Part shown: piece after piece, positions 1 through 13,180 of the stretch
Layout: each line of letters begins with the position of its first letter
How positions within the stretch are numbered: position 1 is the first letter of the stretch
DNA from: Helicoverpa zea
Taxonomy: Eukaryota; Arthropoda; Insecta; Lepidoptera; Noctuidae
DNA length: 64,000 nt
Direction of reading: 5' to 3'
Assembly: GCF_022581195.2 (NCBI RefSeq)
Contig: NC_061482.1
Coordinates: forward strand, 10,478,001 to 10,542,000
Notes under the pieces: generated by a model
What the model was told of the DNA's origin: nothing
The model's database searches: none
Seen by the model: only the letters and a program-made list of their open reading frames with translations
Translations under genes and position numbers: made by a program

Positions 1-672
1 GAGTTACTTTTCGTTTGCGCCGGGCTTGGGTTTTTTTTGAGCATTGTCCTTTGACTTAATTTATTAGTTTAACCATCCAGTAGAGTTGCGCGTTGCCACT
101 CTTGCAGAACGGATAGAAAGAGATAGCAGTTGTTTTCATTGACGAAGCGACACTACGCGCGTAATTTGTGATCCACGTCATGCAGAGTAGAGCCAATGTT
201 AATTTAACTTGTTTAATGTCTCAAATTGAATTGACTGTTCCGGGGAACGAAATTCTTTCACTATTGTAATCTATAAACGCAATACTACCCCCCATTCAAG
301 TCCTGGCAGGTAATATTAAAGCACCTTATATATGTATATGTCATGGAGTTACATATACAGCCTCATTTCTGCCTATGCGACATGAAATAGGTCTTTCTTA
401 CTTCCGAGCTGTGCTAATTAATGTAGAACATAGATTGTATATGAGCCTATGCCATGAATTGCACTAAATAATGCCATTAAAAATGACCATAATGCTGGTT
501 TTCGTAACATTTTGCGTCAGCGAGTCATATCTCTTATATATTACGTTCTAATACTACCAGCTACTGCCAATGTTATCCACCTGTCTTTAACATGATACCA
601 TGAAAGTCGGAAATTTATTCCTATAGATGTTTCTTAGACTATAATTGCATGTTGTATGCTTTTTCTGTGAAG
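1..672 (+). other. PAN3 intron sequence (left edge of window)
   Basis: AT-rich non-coding sequence ending in a splice acceptor AG at 671-672. No coding segment, RNA gene or recognisable repeat was seen. It is assigned to a PAN3 intron because the first exon enters in phase 1, which needs an upstream coding exon. Confidence 0.6.
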
Positions 673-3600
673 GTCTGGCCCAGTCGTTCTACATGCCTGA
701 GACGATCCGCTCGGAGATATACGAGAGAAACGACGATGTGTTCCTGCAGACCGATCTACGCCAGTATCCAGGTATGGACATGTTTCAATTCTATCTTTTT
801 GCAAGCTAAACATTGGACAGTTACATACAATCTTCTTTTTACTGGAGTGTTCTGAACGATCTGGACAATAATTAACCTAAATATCATCTATATAGCGTTT
901 CTCCAAGTTGGAATCGGCTAAAAATGAAACCTAATGACTATCCTAATTTAAATCATGCTAAAATAATATAACAATCCGAACCAGAAACATGTGTAGTGCT
1001 GCACATGGCAACCAAATAAACTCATCATAGTTCAGATGATAGACGAATTGATCAATATAAAAAAAAATACATTTAATATTTTTTGTCCACCCAGATCTAC
1101 CGGAGAACGTGGAGATGTACTCGGAGCTCACTCCGCTAGAGAGCGCGGCGCCGCATTCGATCGCGACGTCGTACCGTGCGACACACCGTCAGAGCGGCGA
1201 ACATTACGCCCTGCGCCGTCTCCACTCGTACTCCACGTCCGTCACTAAACGCCTGGAGATGTGGAAGCAGATCGATCATCCCAATGTCGTTAGGTTGCAT
1301 GAATGGTTCACCACCAAGGCTTTTGGCGATCACTGTGAGTATGCTGTTGCTTCTTGTGATAAACTTGGGTTCTGATATCGTGGTGCTGATTCCGCATAAC
1401 CCGTTATTATACGGGTAAAATGTAACGTCTTTCTTTGTTATTCGATTAAGAAAGTTTTTTATTTTATAAAAAGACTTCAGTCACTCGTGATTCTTTCTTA
1501 TTCCAAAATCATATTTGCCCAGAAGATATACGTTGAACATAGACAACAAGTAATAAGTGAAGCCTACATAATCTGTGGCTTTCATAAATAAACAAAAATA
1601 TGTCCATATACTGGTCTCATGAAACATAAACTGTTTATTGCAAACACGTGTGGCTTGCATTAAGCGTCACCTCTCGACTATTCACGAAGGTTCCGTGCGG
1701 ATCTTTCCACTACATTGGATTCAGTAAAATAACTTCAACATGCTGTTCCCCGCGGTTTCACCTCTGTCTCGATGGAACCAACTCCTGTACCCGGATAGAA
1801 ATAGCCCTTAGTGCTCAAATCTCGGGATCCAAGAAAATAATTTTTATTATGTCATATAACTTATATTTTTTCGGGCATGATATATTATTTTGGCTTTTTA
1901 GCGTCAGTTAATCTATATTTAGCGAACTTTAATTATATAGATCTTGTTCGTGGTGGACATTTGGACTGGATTCGCCCAATTTCATTTCAATTGATTCGGT
2001 AGGCTTGACGGGAAAGCGCGATAGACCAACAGAGTTACTATCGCATTTGTAATATTTGTAAGGATTAATCGGTAAGAAACTTCACAATGGTCATTACAAA
2101 GTAATCGTTCTGTGATCGTTAAGTTAATTTTATGCCAGTGCTACTCCTTGATTGCAAAGTGGCGTAATTACGTGAATCATGTAATTGGTTGTGCTTAGGG
2201 TTTCGAAGTGAAATGGTGAAAACCGAATGTACGTTTGTTCACTTGACTATAATTTAATTGTTTCACTCACCCATTCATTATTTAATATCTCAGTTCTCCC
2301 TGCAACAAAATAATGCATTGATTACCAAAAGGACATCCGGGGACAGAGAACTCAGTGGTCCTTTGTAAGATCATCTAGTTAAAATGTAAAAATATAATTT
2401 AAAACGGAAAAGGGGCGTTCTTTTCTGTAACTCATTAGGAAATACGATAGGACTGTAGATATTGAAAAAAAGTGCACATTTAAATATAACTCGTGTCGCT
2501 CGTATATTTTAAAGTTTTACATATCATCAAGTAAAATGATCAATAAGAGAAGTGACGCAGTAGAGATGCAAAAGTTTACAACATTACAATTTCAAATCGT
2601 CGTTAATATGTATCATGTCATGCATTGACAGGACAGTCTGGAAAACACGATGCACTGAATTTATTGCTTCAACGATTTACATAGGCCTTGATTTTGTGTA
2701 TGAGTTTACAAAACCAAGGCATATATGCATCTAGAGCCCGTTATTTACAGAAACTGTCTCGTGACCCTGTGTTTTGTTCCAAGTAAAATCTATACCAGTA
2801 CTTTTACATGAGGGTGAACACATGTTGGGTGACTTGCGCAGGTTACTTGCATTTTAAAAAGTGCGAGTCCAGCGACTCACATATTCCAAAGCAAAATACC
2901 CACCCGCGTGCTCTTGTCACTCGTCACTTATCAGTTAAACATCTTAACTTGCTCCAGCTACATGCACCTTTAATGAAAGCTAATGTAAAATATTTATTTG
3001 TTTGTACAACAGCAATGGTTCTAGTATATAGCTACCACCCGGCGTGCACCACTCTGATGAACAAGTATTTGTCCGGCGGCGCGGGAAATGCCGCCAACGA
3101 CGCCAATGGCGCCTTCCACGACCCGTTCTCTTCCGACCCGGATGCTCCTCGTCCATATACTCATCAGGTTTGTGTTGATTACTTCCTAGATACCAACAAT
3201 GAAACAGTCTACTGTTCCAAAGTGATTTTTTATTTATATAAAAATAGAACTTCGCATCACACTCGCTGTATTTTCAAGGCAGATCTGTTGGGGATAAGGT
3301 TTGCGGGACGGTAAAATATGCACATAAAACGCCCTGAAAATATTAAGATTTATTTGAAAACAATGTAATAAGCCAGCCTATTGCAAATCAAAATAATGCA
3401 AAACTTGGAATACGTATTCAACCAAATGAGGTGCGTCGCTGTTTAACTAATATATCGATGGACCTTTTGCAATCAGAGTTGAGGAAAATATGCATTCGAA
3501 TGACTCACTGAAGAAAAGGAGATACAAAAACAAAACGTGGTGGTAAACAAAACACTGCGAATATCAATACTTGTAAACATCATCATCTTCCGAGCATTTT

Positions 3601-6600
3601 TCCGACTACGTGGGTCTGCTTCCAGTCTAACCGGATACAGCTGAGTACCAGTGTTTTACAAGGAGCAACTGCCTGACTGACCTCCTCAATCCAGTTACCC
3701 GGGGAACACAATATCCCTTGGTTAGACTGGACTTCAACACTTGAAAGATTTAACAGTAACATACATTCGATCTCTTAACATTTGTGTCGATGCAGAAAAA
3801 TGCGATGCTCCGTGCGGTGGCGAGCGGTGCCCTGTTGCCTGAAGCCGTTCTGTGGAGCCTACTCGTGCAGCTGACGGCGGCGCTGAGAGCTGTTCACACC
3901 GCTGGCCTGGCTTGCAGGTACAAGCCATTTTGTAACTAAACCACTTTAAGTTAGACAAATATTATTTACCTAAAATAAAAGGACGTCAGAATAAGTATAC
4001 AGAGTGAAGATACGTTGAGTTTTTTCGCGTAAAATGTACGGAGCGGTACCATGGTTTCAACATCATTCTCAGATTATAATCATATTTTTTTTTCCTATGT
4101 TTAGATAAACTTACATTGATCCGAAACACGTTTATTTCGAATATTTCTTGAATTCAAGAGGCGCCTAAAAGGATAATTTTTCGTGTAGCCTGGATCCTAC
4201 GAAGGTGGTGATGAACGGGTGTCGCGTGCGCATATCTTGGTGCGGCGCCACCGATGCTCTGCATGCCAACAGTACCGACGTCGCACAGGTAACAATATAT
4301 TAAATTATATATATTTTACAATGATTTTATCCCACGTCATCCGAGCAGAAATTGAAACTATGAACTTTTTTTTCCATATCTATTACACTGGCCATTTCAC
4401 AGCTAGTTTAAATTCTAACCTGATAAACATTGTGTGTTATTCCAAAAATTTACAAACACACAGATGCCTCAGACTACGAAAAGGTCTTACTATCAAGTCG
4501 ATGCTTTGTGGGAACCTTTATCAAGATGACTTAGAGTGCAAACTTCTCAGGTTACTCGCCTTATTTTGTACTTGATGTCAAATCGACGGTGTGCAAACAT
4601 TTTACTACATTTACGATATTTATCAACAGTTACCTACTCGTAATCAGCTATTCGTAAAAAATATTTTATTGACACATAATATATGAACGTATTATTTAAC
4701 CATGAACCAACACGAAGAATTTGCGCAGGCTCAACAAGACGACCTGACGGCGCTAGGCCGGCTGGCCCTGGCTCTCGCTTGCCGCACCATCCATTGCGAC
4801 AATCTCGCCGCATCCATGGAGCTCGTGGCACGGACCTACTCCGCCGACCTAAAGAACCTTATACTGTATGACAAACACCTTACTTACATTGTTCACAAGC
4901 TGACGCAATTGTAACGATTATGACTGAACTTTTGGGAGATTATTTCGAAATTATCATATTGAACACTAAATTGCTGTTTCATCTGCGGCGTGAGGCGTCA
5001 TGTCCATGTAAATCCTTTTTGGGGCTTACACGATTAAAGTTCGTCATTTTAGTCGAAAGACGTTCACTGCTGGACACAGACCTCACCCAAGGTTCACCAC
5101 TGTTCGATCTTTAACAACCCTATTGAGAAAGGAGTTCATCATCAAGAACTTTTCCATGAAGTCGGCCAAAATTTGGTCTCGGAGGTTCCGGATCACAACT
5201 CCAAATCCCGACTCTCTGTTCTTTATTACCTCGTTCACCCAATTTTGCATTAGTCTCCCATGACAACCTTCATCTTATACCGTTTGCTACCTCTGAGTAT
5301 AAAGAACGCAACCTTTTGACAACATTGTCGACAAAAGACATATGGACGAGAAAACCTTGAGACAGTTGGTCGCCCTCCCGAAAGTAGATAAAAGATATCA
5401 ACAGCAAAACAATTGCTTTTAATTGTTTTTAATCAGTTTACAATGGGAAACGTTGTGGTATGGTAATTTAACGTTAAGATAATTTCGAAGTAATCCACAG
5501 TTTTCATTAAAGTACACATAATTATTTACTTCTCCATGCTGCAGGTAATATATTCACATGTTAACCATCATACAACAATTCACTAATATCATTTAAAGCG
5601 AAGCACTATCAAGAATGCCGTGCGTTGTAAATTGCAATGCGCCCATGTTGTTAAAGTAGGTTTAGGTTTTATAGACCATTCAATATTACCTTTTTTATAA
5701 TGAGGGACTATCCTGACGATTTCTACGAAACAATGCTATATCGTTCCGCATTGGTACGGTTAATAACCGAAGCCTGATAGCTGCTACCAATTATCACCAT
5801 TACATATAGTTGTTACTAAATCGAATAGAACGAAAGAACGACGAAGAGTACTCTTATAACACATCGATTTTATTATTCAAACAGTGCACGTGAATGCGCT
5901 CAATAGTTGGGACCGAGCGGTTGCCACAGAACACTCCTTAATACGTATGTCCTTGGAGTAACCTTTCAGATAAATGTCTAATACTGAATGGATGTAGATC
6001 AATATTTATGTGTTCGCTAATCGTCGGTGTAATGTTCTTTATTCTTGGAAACTGATAGGTAACTGCTTGAGCTTTCGATGTTTCAACTTCATTATGTGAC
6101 AAGTTTGATTGTGAAAGCATTTTTGTGAGTTTACTATCCAGTTGAAGAATATCGACTGTTGTTTCTGTATTATGTGGTATTCCATTTAGGTATTTATTAT
6201 CGTCGTCGACCGCGCGCCGCTCCGTCACTGATCTCATGCCGATGATAGGTGCCAGGTTTTACACACAGGTAATTTAATTTGTTATTTCCATATTTTTATC
6301 CTTTTTGTAGAAAAAGTCGCTGCTATTAATTACAATAAAAATAAAACTTTTTTTAATTGTGTAAAGAAACAATGCACAACAGCAATTGCGTTTATAAAAC
6401 ATTTACTTGTTTATGAATTTTCAGTAGTCGTGCAGGTTATTTTCCTCATAGACATCGTACGTCACTTTAGTCGGGAAATCCATTAATGTATCTATTGTTT
6501 TATTCCATTTGTGTCAAAAACAATCATCCTTATGAAAAAACTGTATTGTTCTTAGTTCTTCTTCTTCCCACAAAACATTTGGTTGCTATAGAGAAGAAGC

Positions 6601-9600
6601 GAAGACGATGAAACCTTTTTTAATTAGAATATATTGATTCTGTTGTATGTATAGGTGGAGGCCTTGGAGCGACGTGCGGATGTTTTCGAAGATCAACTGG
6701 CTCGAGAGATTGACAACGGAAGACTGCTACGCATACTCATTAAATTAGGAATTGTCAACGAGAGACCCGAGTAAGTGATGGTGTTTTCACAATTTCACCT
6801 AAGGAGATGGTTCATCATGATCCAAATGTTGCACCCATCTCTCAGTCTTACAGAAACGACTGCATATATGACATCTCAGACCCAGTTATTTAATTGTGTG
6901 CCCCCGAACCCAACATTTTAGCTATGGAACTTGGAAATGGTAAAATTCCAGTTACTTATCTTTAACTGATCGGTAATCAAAAATATAATTACTAAATTAC
7001 TGGTAGTCCTTAGTACTTCAGAATGAAGTAAGTTTGTATGTGTGTACATTATGTATGTGCATCTTATCACGTGTGCAAGAAGACGCAGGAAGTGGTTACA
7101 GTGATCTAATGCGACGAGTTAACGATCGCCACTTGTCCTATTGTGATTTCTAAAATGCACACGCACTTTAAAGTCCTAGATATGTTCGTATGTTCGTGTA
7201 CTCTGTTTAAGGTTCCCTACAAATACAAAATGTATTTTTTCAAAAATATTTTTGAACATTCAAGCACAACCGGTGACAAGTTTATGACTGGTGGTTGTGC
7301 TAAACATTCGTGTGTCGGTTGGGCACCATTAACAAGTCCTCCACTGCGTCTTGTAAAAGTCGGATCGCGATAAACTCCAAAACCACTGCGCGATTTTTAT
7401 TGCGGTTTATAAAGCAGATTTCAAATTTCTCATCCTACTGTTTTAAAAGTAAATAAGAATTCAAATGATCTGGGACTCCAAGATGGTGGTCAAATTGTTA
7501 TAAGGGCAGTAGGATGATGATGATTTAGAAATGAATCATCATATCACTAATGCGATTCTGATAATAATCCTCGTTCATGCAGTCGAGTACAATATTGACT
7601 CCCACGTTATTGCCCACAGGTTGAATCTAGACGCATCTTGGTCGGAGACCGGGGACAGATACATGCTGAAGTTATTCCGCGACTATTTGTTCCACTCGGT
7701 GACGGCTGATGGCAGGCCGTGGCTCGATCAAGCGCATTTGGCACATTGTCTTAACCAACTCGACGGTGGCACTCCCGAGAGGGTAAGTTTTGTAAATACA
7801 GCTTTTTGGAAATTCCTCTGATACTTTTTTTGGTTAAGAATAGTAACTTGACTTGTGAAGTTTTGGAAAAACAGGTAAAGGCGAGTCAGACTTCCGATTT
7901 TAAAATATTTATTTTTTCAGTTTTTTGCTATAGCATTTTTTAATATCGTACTTTCGCGGTTCATGAGATAAGGCCTGGTGACTAGGCAGACAGCGAAATC
8001 CCGTTTTTCCATTTGGGTACGGAACCCCTTAAAATCATTACCGTTGCAGCCGTTCTTGCATGTAGTTTGATGATAAAGCGTTTCCACGGTAAATGTCTTA
8101 ACTATTTGAATCGTTTTCAATCTAAAACTACTATTTATTTACCAAAAGGCGATTGACAAGATTTCTCATTTGTTTCAACATAATTCCATCTAGTGCAGTC
8201 ATTGAAGCATTATTGCTCCGAATTTTTTTACTGTGAACCGATTTGCATGAAATTTTGGAATTAGGTTCATCTTACCCTTAACTTCAAAAGTGACAATAAT
8301 TTGAACTCCGCCACCCCCCCTGGGGGTGGTTGCTACCCCTTCTCGGGGGTGAATTTTTTTTTTTGCAAAACAACCTCGGATATCGATAGAAGACCTAATT
8401 TCAAGCAAAAGTTGTCTTTAAAGTTTAAAAAAAATCCAATACTTCTCAAGTTATTGGCAATTGAAAATTCGCAATTTTTTCACGTTTTACATCGGTTTTT
8501 TGCAAATATCTCCAAAAATATACGTTTTATTGAAAATTTTATAAAGAACAAAATTGTAGCAGGTAAAACAACGAACAATTTGTTTTTTTTTTTATAAAGT
8601 GTCCTAAGTGCAATATTAAGCGAGATATTAAAGATCAAAGCCGTTTTTTATTTTGTCTGAAATTTAATCGTTGTAGTCAATGCCATGTAGCGGCGAGCAG
8701 ATGCATTTTATACATTCTAATAAAAATGGATTTTGCAGTGCTTGAAATAAGCTTTAAGATGAGCACTATTAAAAGTCTTATGCACGTAAAATAAGTGATC
8801 TGTATTTCAAATAAGGGGAGCATCTAATGTTTTTTCTTTGAAATCAATGGGTTTCATAAGTGCCATTTCCACCAAAATTAAAATAAATCGTATTCCGCCT
8901 AGAATTAACTTTATTATGAAGAGTTTGATAGATAGTATCAGTTTGGCTGCTTCAGGACACATATTTTTCAAAAAAGTTACGATTAACGAAAAGAACAAAA
9001 TTTCAAATTTAAAAAAAAAAACCACTTTATTTTCATGATATCTCAAAAATTACGACAGATACGTATAAAAGTGTACGATAAAAAAATTAGGTATTTTTCT
9101 GACAAACAATTTGGTCTGTTTGTTTTTTTTGTCGAACAAAAATTGACGGAGATATGATTGTTTAAAGAGCGCTTGCCAGCGCAATCACAGCCTCTCTTAT
9201 CCCCTTTAACCCTTCACCGTTTTAGAAAAAGGTTCTTTACTATATATTGCAATTATGGATATTGTAGCTCTCTTAATTACTTTTACAATGGTTTTTTATA
9301 AATTGTGATAGCATGAAAATTGAAGGAGTTATGGTCCAAAAACTTATCATATTTTTTTCTACTTAGTAACTGAAAATTTCGGAATGTCAATGTTTGGAGC
9401 AATGTGAAAGTAGGCAGATAATAAAGACCCACAACTATTGTAATGTGTATATATGTCACCGGAAAATAATACAACTCGTAAATTGATCAACTTACTAAAA
9501 TAATAGATGGCATAAACTACGTCGATTAAATTTCAGACAAAATAAAAAACGATCTCTAGCTTAATATTGCACTTAGGACACTTTATAAAAAAACAAATTG

Positions 9601-10369
9601 TTCGTTGTTTCACCTGCTACAATTTTATTCTTAATAAAATTTTCGATAAAACGTATATTTTTGGAGATATTTGCAAAAAACCGATGAAAAACGTGAAAAA
9701 ATTGCGAATTTTAAATTGCCAATAACTTGAAAAGTATTGGATTTTTTTTTAAACTTTAAAGACAACTTTTGCTTGAAATTAGGCCTTCTATCGATATCAG
9801 AGGTTATTTTGCAAAAAAAAAAATCAGCCCGAGAAGGGGTGGCAACCACCCCCAGGGGGGGTGGCGGAGTTCAAATCATTTTCACTTTTGAAGTTAAGGG
9901 TAAGATGAACCTAATTCCAAAATTTCATGCAAATCGGTTCACAGTTAAAAAATTCGGAGGTTAGACCGTATTTTTCGCTTCAATGACTGCACTAATCGCA
10001 ATACAGTTCCTTATTCATGTTTAAGTATTATATATGTCATGTTTTCTGTTTTTCCAATAAATATTAATTTAAAAAAGCACGTATGCTACATAATCATTTT
10101 TTTTTTCTTTTACGGAATACTCTAGTAAGCTTACGTCAAATAACATCGCCCTTTTGAAGTCAGGGACTTTGATCCACTTTATTACGCAGTCAATTTCAGA
10201 AGAGTGAAGTCAGTAGATAGTTCTCATGATTTAATACTTTTATTTCTGCCAGGTGGAGCTGATGTCGCGCGACGAACAAAGCGTGCTGGTCGTGTCGTAC
10301 GCCGAGCTGAAGCATTGCCTCGAGCAAGCGTTCGAGGAAGTCATGCAAGCGGCCGCCGGCGGCCCCTAG
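673..10369 (+). CDS. PAN3: PAN3, PAN2-PAN3 deadenylase regulatory subunit (3' part, 10 exons; 5' end off-window)
   Basis: PAN3 is the pseudokinase subunit that recruits the PAN2 nuclease to poly(A)-binding protein and starts cytoplasmic mRNA deadenylation. Exons that splice in frame: 673-771, 1095-1334, 3013-3167, 3796-3917, 4189-4288, 4729-4865, 6190-6268, 6655-6770, 7620-7782, 10253-10369 (stop TAG 10367-10369). All junctions are AG/GT and phases match, giving 441 complete residues. The product aligns from memory with the family across the pseudokinase (YRATHRQSGEHYALRR, MWKQIDHPNVVRLHEWFTTKAF), the helical segment (LPEAVLWSLLVQLTAALRAVHTAGLACR) and the C-terminal knob (NERPE, SETGDRYMLKLFRDYLFHSV, SRDEQSVLVVSYAELKHCLEQAFEE). 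Exon 6190-6268 is short (79 nt) and encodes MPMIGARFYTQ. The first exon enters in phase 1, so upstream exons with the zinc finger and poly(A)-binding motifs are missing from the window. Introns are otherwise mostly featureless except for the repeats listed separately. Identification is secure; exon edges are by eye. Confidence 0.93.
3575..3745 (+). repeat. Lepidopteran interspersed repeat, 'CTTCCAGTCTAACCGGA' family, copy 1
   Basis: The stretch with CTTCCAGTCTAACCGGA, CAGCTGAGTACCAGTG and CCAGTTACCCGGG is repeated with mismatches at about 40015-40185 in the same orientation. Similar sequence is scattered through many moth genomes (from memory). It carries no reading frame; the parent element is not identified. 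Confidence 0.7.
5020..5110 (-). repeat. RTE-type LINE tail remnant
   Basis: Read on the minus strand this contains GTCCAGCAGTGAACGTCTTTC, a degenerate version of the very common lepidopteran 'GGCCTATGTCCAGCAGTGGACGTC' 3' tail. The sequence out to about 5400 may be more of the same insertion but has no usable reading frame. It lies in a PAN3 intron. Confidence 0.5.
8191..9994. mobile_element. 1.8-kb foldback (long inverted repeat) element in the last PAN3 intron
   Basis: The ends are perfect inverted repeats of at least 18 bp (TAGTGCAGTCATTGAAGC at 8191-8208 and its complement at 9977-9994). The two arms stay complementary for about 500 bp (to about 8690 and from about 9503), including a C-rich block CCCCCCCTGGGGGTGG near 8314 and its complement near 9850. 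Two readings of the target duplication are possible: TA (Tc1/mariner-like, element then starting GTGCAG) or ATC on both sides (8188-8190 and 9995-9997). The middle (about 8690-9500) has no credible transposase, so the element is non-autonomous. Mismatches between the arms indicate some age. Confidence 0.8.
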
Positions 10370-10598
10370 CCCTACCCGATTGACTACGACAGCGGCTGCA
10401 CATTGCAATATTACCACCTATAAGTTCCAAACCTGCCTTCTATGTGGCTCTCATCTATCACTCCTAACAATTGATCAAAAATACGTCTTCAGTCAGTCGC
10501 ATGTCAACAACAAATGGATAAAGGAGCCATAAATGTTATTATAATTATTGTAATGTGAAGCTGCTGTGTCGATTCACGTTCAATTCTGTCATCCGCGA

Positions 10599-10604
10599 AT
10601 TAAA
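10599..10604 (+). terminator. Likely PAN3 poly(A) signal ATTAAA
   Basis: ATTAAA lies 230 nt after the PAN3 stop and is followed by a T-rich stretch (TATTTTTGTTATATTTG), the usual arrangement for insect cleavage and polyadenylation. Later AATAAA motifs (for example near 11488) are alternatives. Confidence 0.4.
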
Positions 10605-10609
10605 TATTT

Positions 10610-13146
10610 TTGTTATATTTGATGGCAGTTATTGGACTAATGATGATACCATCGTACCACTCCTATTGGGGTGTACATCAACGGAATTACCAAAAATAAC
10701 GATTTCTTAGTGACCAAGGCGCTTTGCGACCTTTTCCTTATCCTTGTCCAGCTCTCTCGTCTATGGTAGTACAACGCGATGGAGCCGGCAGAGTAACGCC
10801 GCTTTTCAAGGACAATTCCTAACTCTGGGTTGTAACGCGATCTCATTTCGGAAGCGGTCTTGAATGAACTCTAGAACGCTTCTCAATAACTAATTGGATA
10901 ATTGATAACGAGTATTTTGTACAATAGAAATGAATTTGAATTTTATTTGTTCTTATTAAAATGGATTTTAATTATTGCATTCAATAATGAATTATTATGT
11001 CACTTGTCCTTTTTAAACGTTGTGTCCGAGTATAATAGTTTTGTATAGGGCCTTATCGATGTACCGCTACGATCAGCCGCCTGAACAAACGCCACAAACA
11101 TTCCAAACTAACAGCAACAAATTGTGAGAGCTTTCCAACGACTGTTTTATTGAAGTCAGAATTGAGCAGTCGGTGTAGCACGGGGCGGCGCGGCGGGACC
11201 CGTCGCCGCGTCGCCTGCGATATCTGAAGTGACAACTATACACGCATGGTTTCAGTAATTATATTCTATACTTTCAGGTTTCGTTTTACTAACGTGATTT
11301 AATTTTTGTGCAAGTTAACGTTAAGCATAACGCCTTGGCATAAGTAATTATATTAAATCATGCGTGTAAACGTTGTTAGGGTAGTTACTGTTACGTCACG
11401 TAGATCTGAATTTGTATGTGTTGCGGGTGGGCGGCGCGGTGCGACGGCCGGGTCGGTTAGTAATGTTAGCGAGCTCGAACAGATCTCAATAATAAATCTA
11501 TGGCAATAAATACCTTTTTATATGGCCGCGGGCGACGCGCGGTGTCCGCCCTATCCTCATTCTGGCATGCTGTCGCAGTTTTATTTTACATTATAATTTT
11601 CTTGCCAAGAACTATTTCCCTTACCGTCTCAGCATGCGTGTTGAATAATGTTATACTCTACATTATAGAACACTTTTGTTACCTTAGGATTCCGCACACA
11701 AATAGCGCTTTAGTCTTTCCATTTAGGTAAATAAATTATTTGTATCGATCAAATGATTATTTGTTTTAAAAAATAGTCAGTGCTAATTATTATTAGATGT
11801 TAAGCCAGGGTAAGTGAATAGAGCTTTGTCTAAGTTCTAAATGAGGAATTATTTTGCTAAGCACTATTGCACTAAGTATATACATTACGCTCAATTCGTC
11901 CATCCTATTATTGTGATCATTCATAAACTTATAATAAATAAAATACGTATTTTAGCATGATTTACTATTTGTATGCGGAAATCCTGTAGGGACAACATTT
12001 TAAACCTTTTTGGGTAACTGACTATAACAAACATGAATCATGTTTTATCGACTTCAATTTAATTATGATGAAATTAAAATTACGGTTCAATAAATTACCT
12101 ATAAGTAGGTAGATGTAATTATTTATTTTGAGAAATAATGATAAATGAAATAATGAATGAAATGATAAATAATGTAATGTAGGCATCCCATTGTTGAATT
12201 TGCAAATTCCGATCTATGTAGAGATGGACACTCTGAGAATAAAATATTTTGAGATATCTATAAGTGTATATTTTTTTTTTAATAAATAAAAGTTTTAAAT
12301 TACCTTATCGTTTTATTTTGCTGATTCTTATCCTTTGATAACTGACCGATACTTAACATGGAAGTGGATCTGGTTATCTAAACTATCATTATTGTAAAAG
12401 GAGGAAATATTTGATTGTTTGTTGGCATTGAATAAGCAAACTCCGAAACCACTGAACCGATTTGCACAATTTTTTCACTGTCGGGAAATTACACTATCCC
12501 TTGCTGGCATATTTTATCCAGGAGACACGGGTGACACTGCAACAAATTGCTTGTAAATACATGGGTAATATTATGCATAGCATGGCTGCATACGCGAAAT
12601 ACGCTGTCGATACCGTCACCGCGAGCTGTTTTGTGTGCATGATTATAATTTAACGCGCTCGAGGCGACCCGGGAATCGATCTCGACACCTCGTGCACTCC
12701 ATGCACCGCCAACTACTAGACCAACGAAGCAGACAAAGCAAATGTTTTATCCAGGAATTTAAATCTATTTTTGAGTCTATAAATAAGATAGGTACTTATT
12801 TTTCTAGCTATCGGTCATTACGTGACGCCTTCAGTTTTATCAACGTAAACATTTTAAAGTGGAAACCTATCCTGTTCGTGGAACAATAGTTTCATTCCAG
12901 ACAATGCACAAAAGGTATGGATGTGAGTGGCAGGTACATTAGTATCGATCGCGTTGCAAGCTTTCATAGAACCGTTAACGTATATTCATGACTGCAGGGT
13001 AGTGGGGGGCTAGGTGGTTAGTGGGTGGTGAGCTATTATATTACAGTAATTAGTGCTGCGCCGTGACCTTTAGGATACCTATGTATTTTGCTATGCCCGC
13101 GGCGCATCGTTAATGAATAATCAATAACTGCAGTGCCCTCTAGAAC
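10610..13146. other. Intergenic region between PAN3 and PLC-gamma
   Basis: No supported gene. A GC-rich, CpG-rich block lies at 11180-11225 and another at 11425-11470, inside otherwise AT-rich DNA. They could be an unannotated promoter or first exon, but no splice-compatible reading frame was found. A tRNA-like SINE remnant lies at 12652-12732. A CGTCAAATAAC-containing motif upstream (10131-10195, in the last PAN3 intron) recurs at 21594-21650. Confidence 0.6.
12652..12732 (-). repeat. tRNA-like SINE head remnant
   Basis: On the minus strand the sequence reads like a tRNA 5' half: TGGTCTAGTAGTTGG (A-box-like) and, about 30 nt on, GAGATCGATTCCCGGG (B-box-like). No cloverleaf with a complete acceptor stem could be drawn, so a SINE head is more likely than a functional tRNA. 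Confidence 0.45.
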
Positions 13147-13180
13147 TATAAAACACCAATAGAACACCAATCACGGCAGT
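13147..13180 (+). promoter_or_regulatory. TATA box plus arthropod initiator, likely PLC-gamma promoter
   Basis: TATAAAAC at 13147-13154 is followed 30-31 nt later by CAGTCA (A at 13178), the classic TATA-to-initiator spacing of insect core promoters. A strong splice donor (ATGTAG|GTAAGT) follows at 13203/13204. A matching acceptor (CCCATGTAG|TTGG) lies at 13872/13873, just before the first coding exon. This implies a short 5' untranslated exon of about 26 nt and a 669-nt intron. It is inferred from motifs only. Confidence 0.5.

Noticed and set aside
2808..3314. 168-codon + strand frame
   Set aside because: Only 3013-3167 is PAN3 exon; the remainder is intron on either side of good splice sites.
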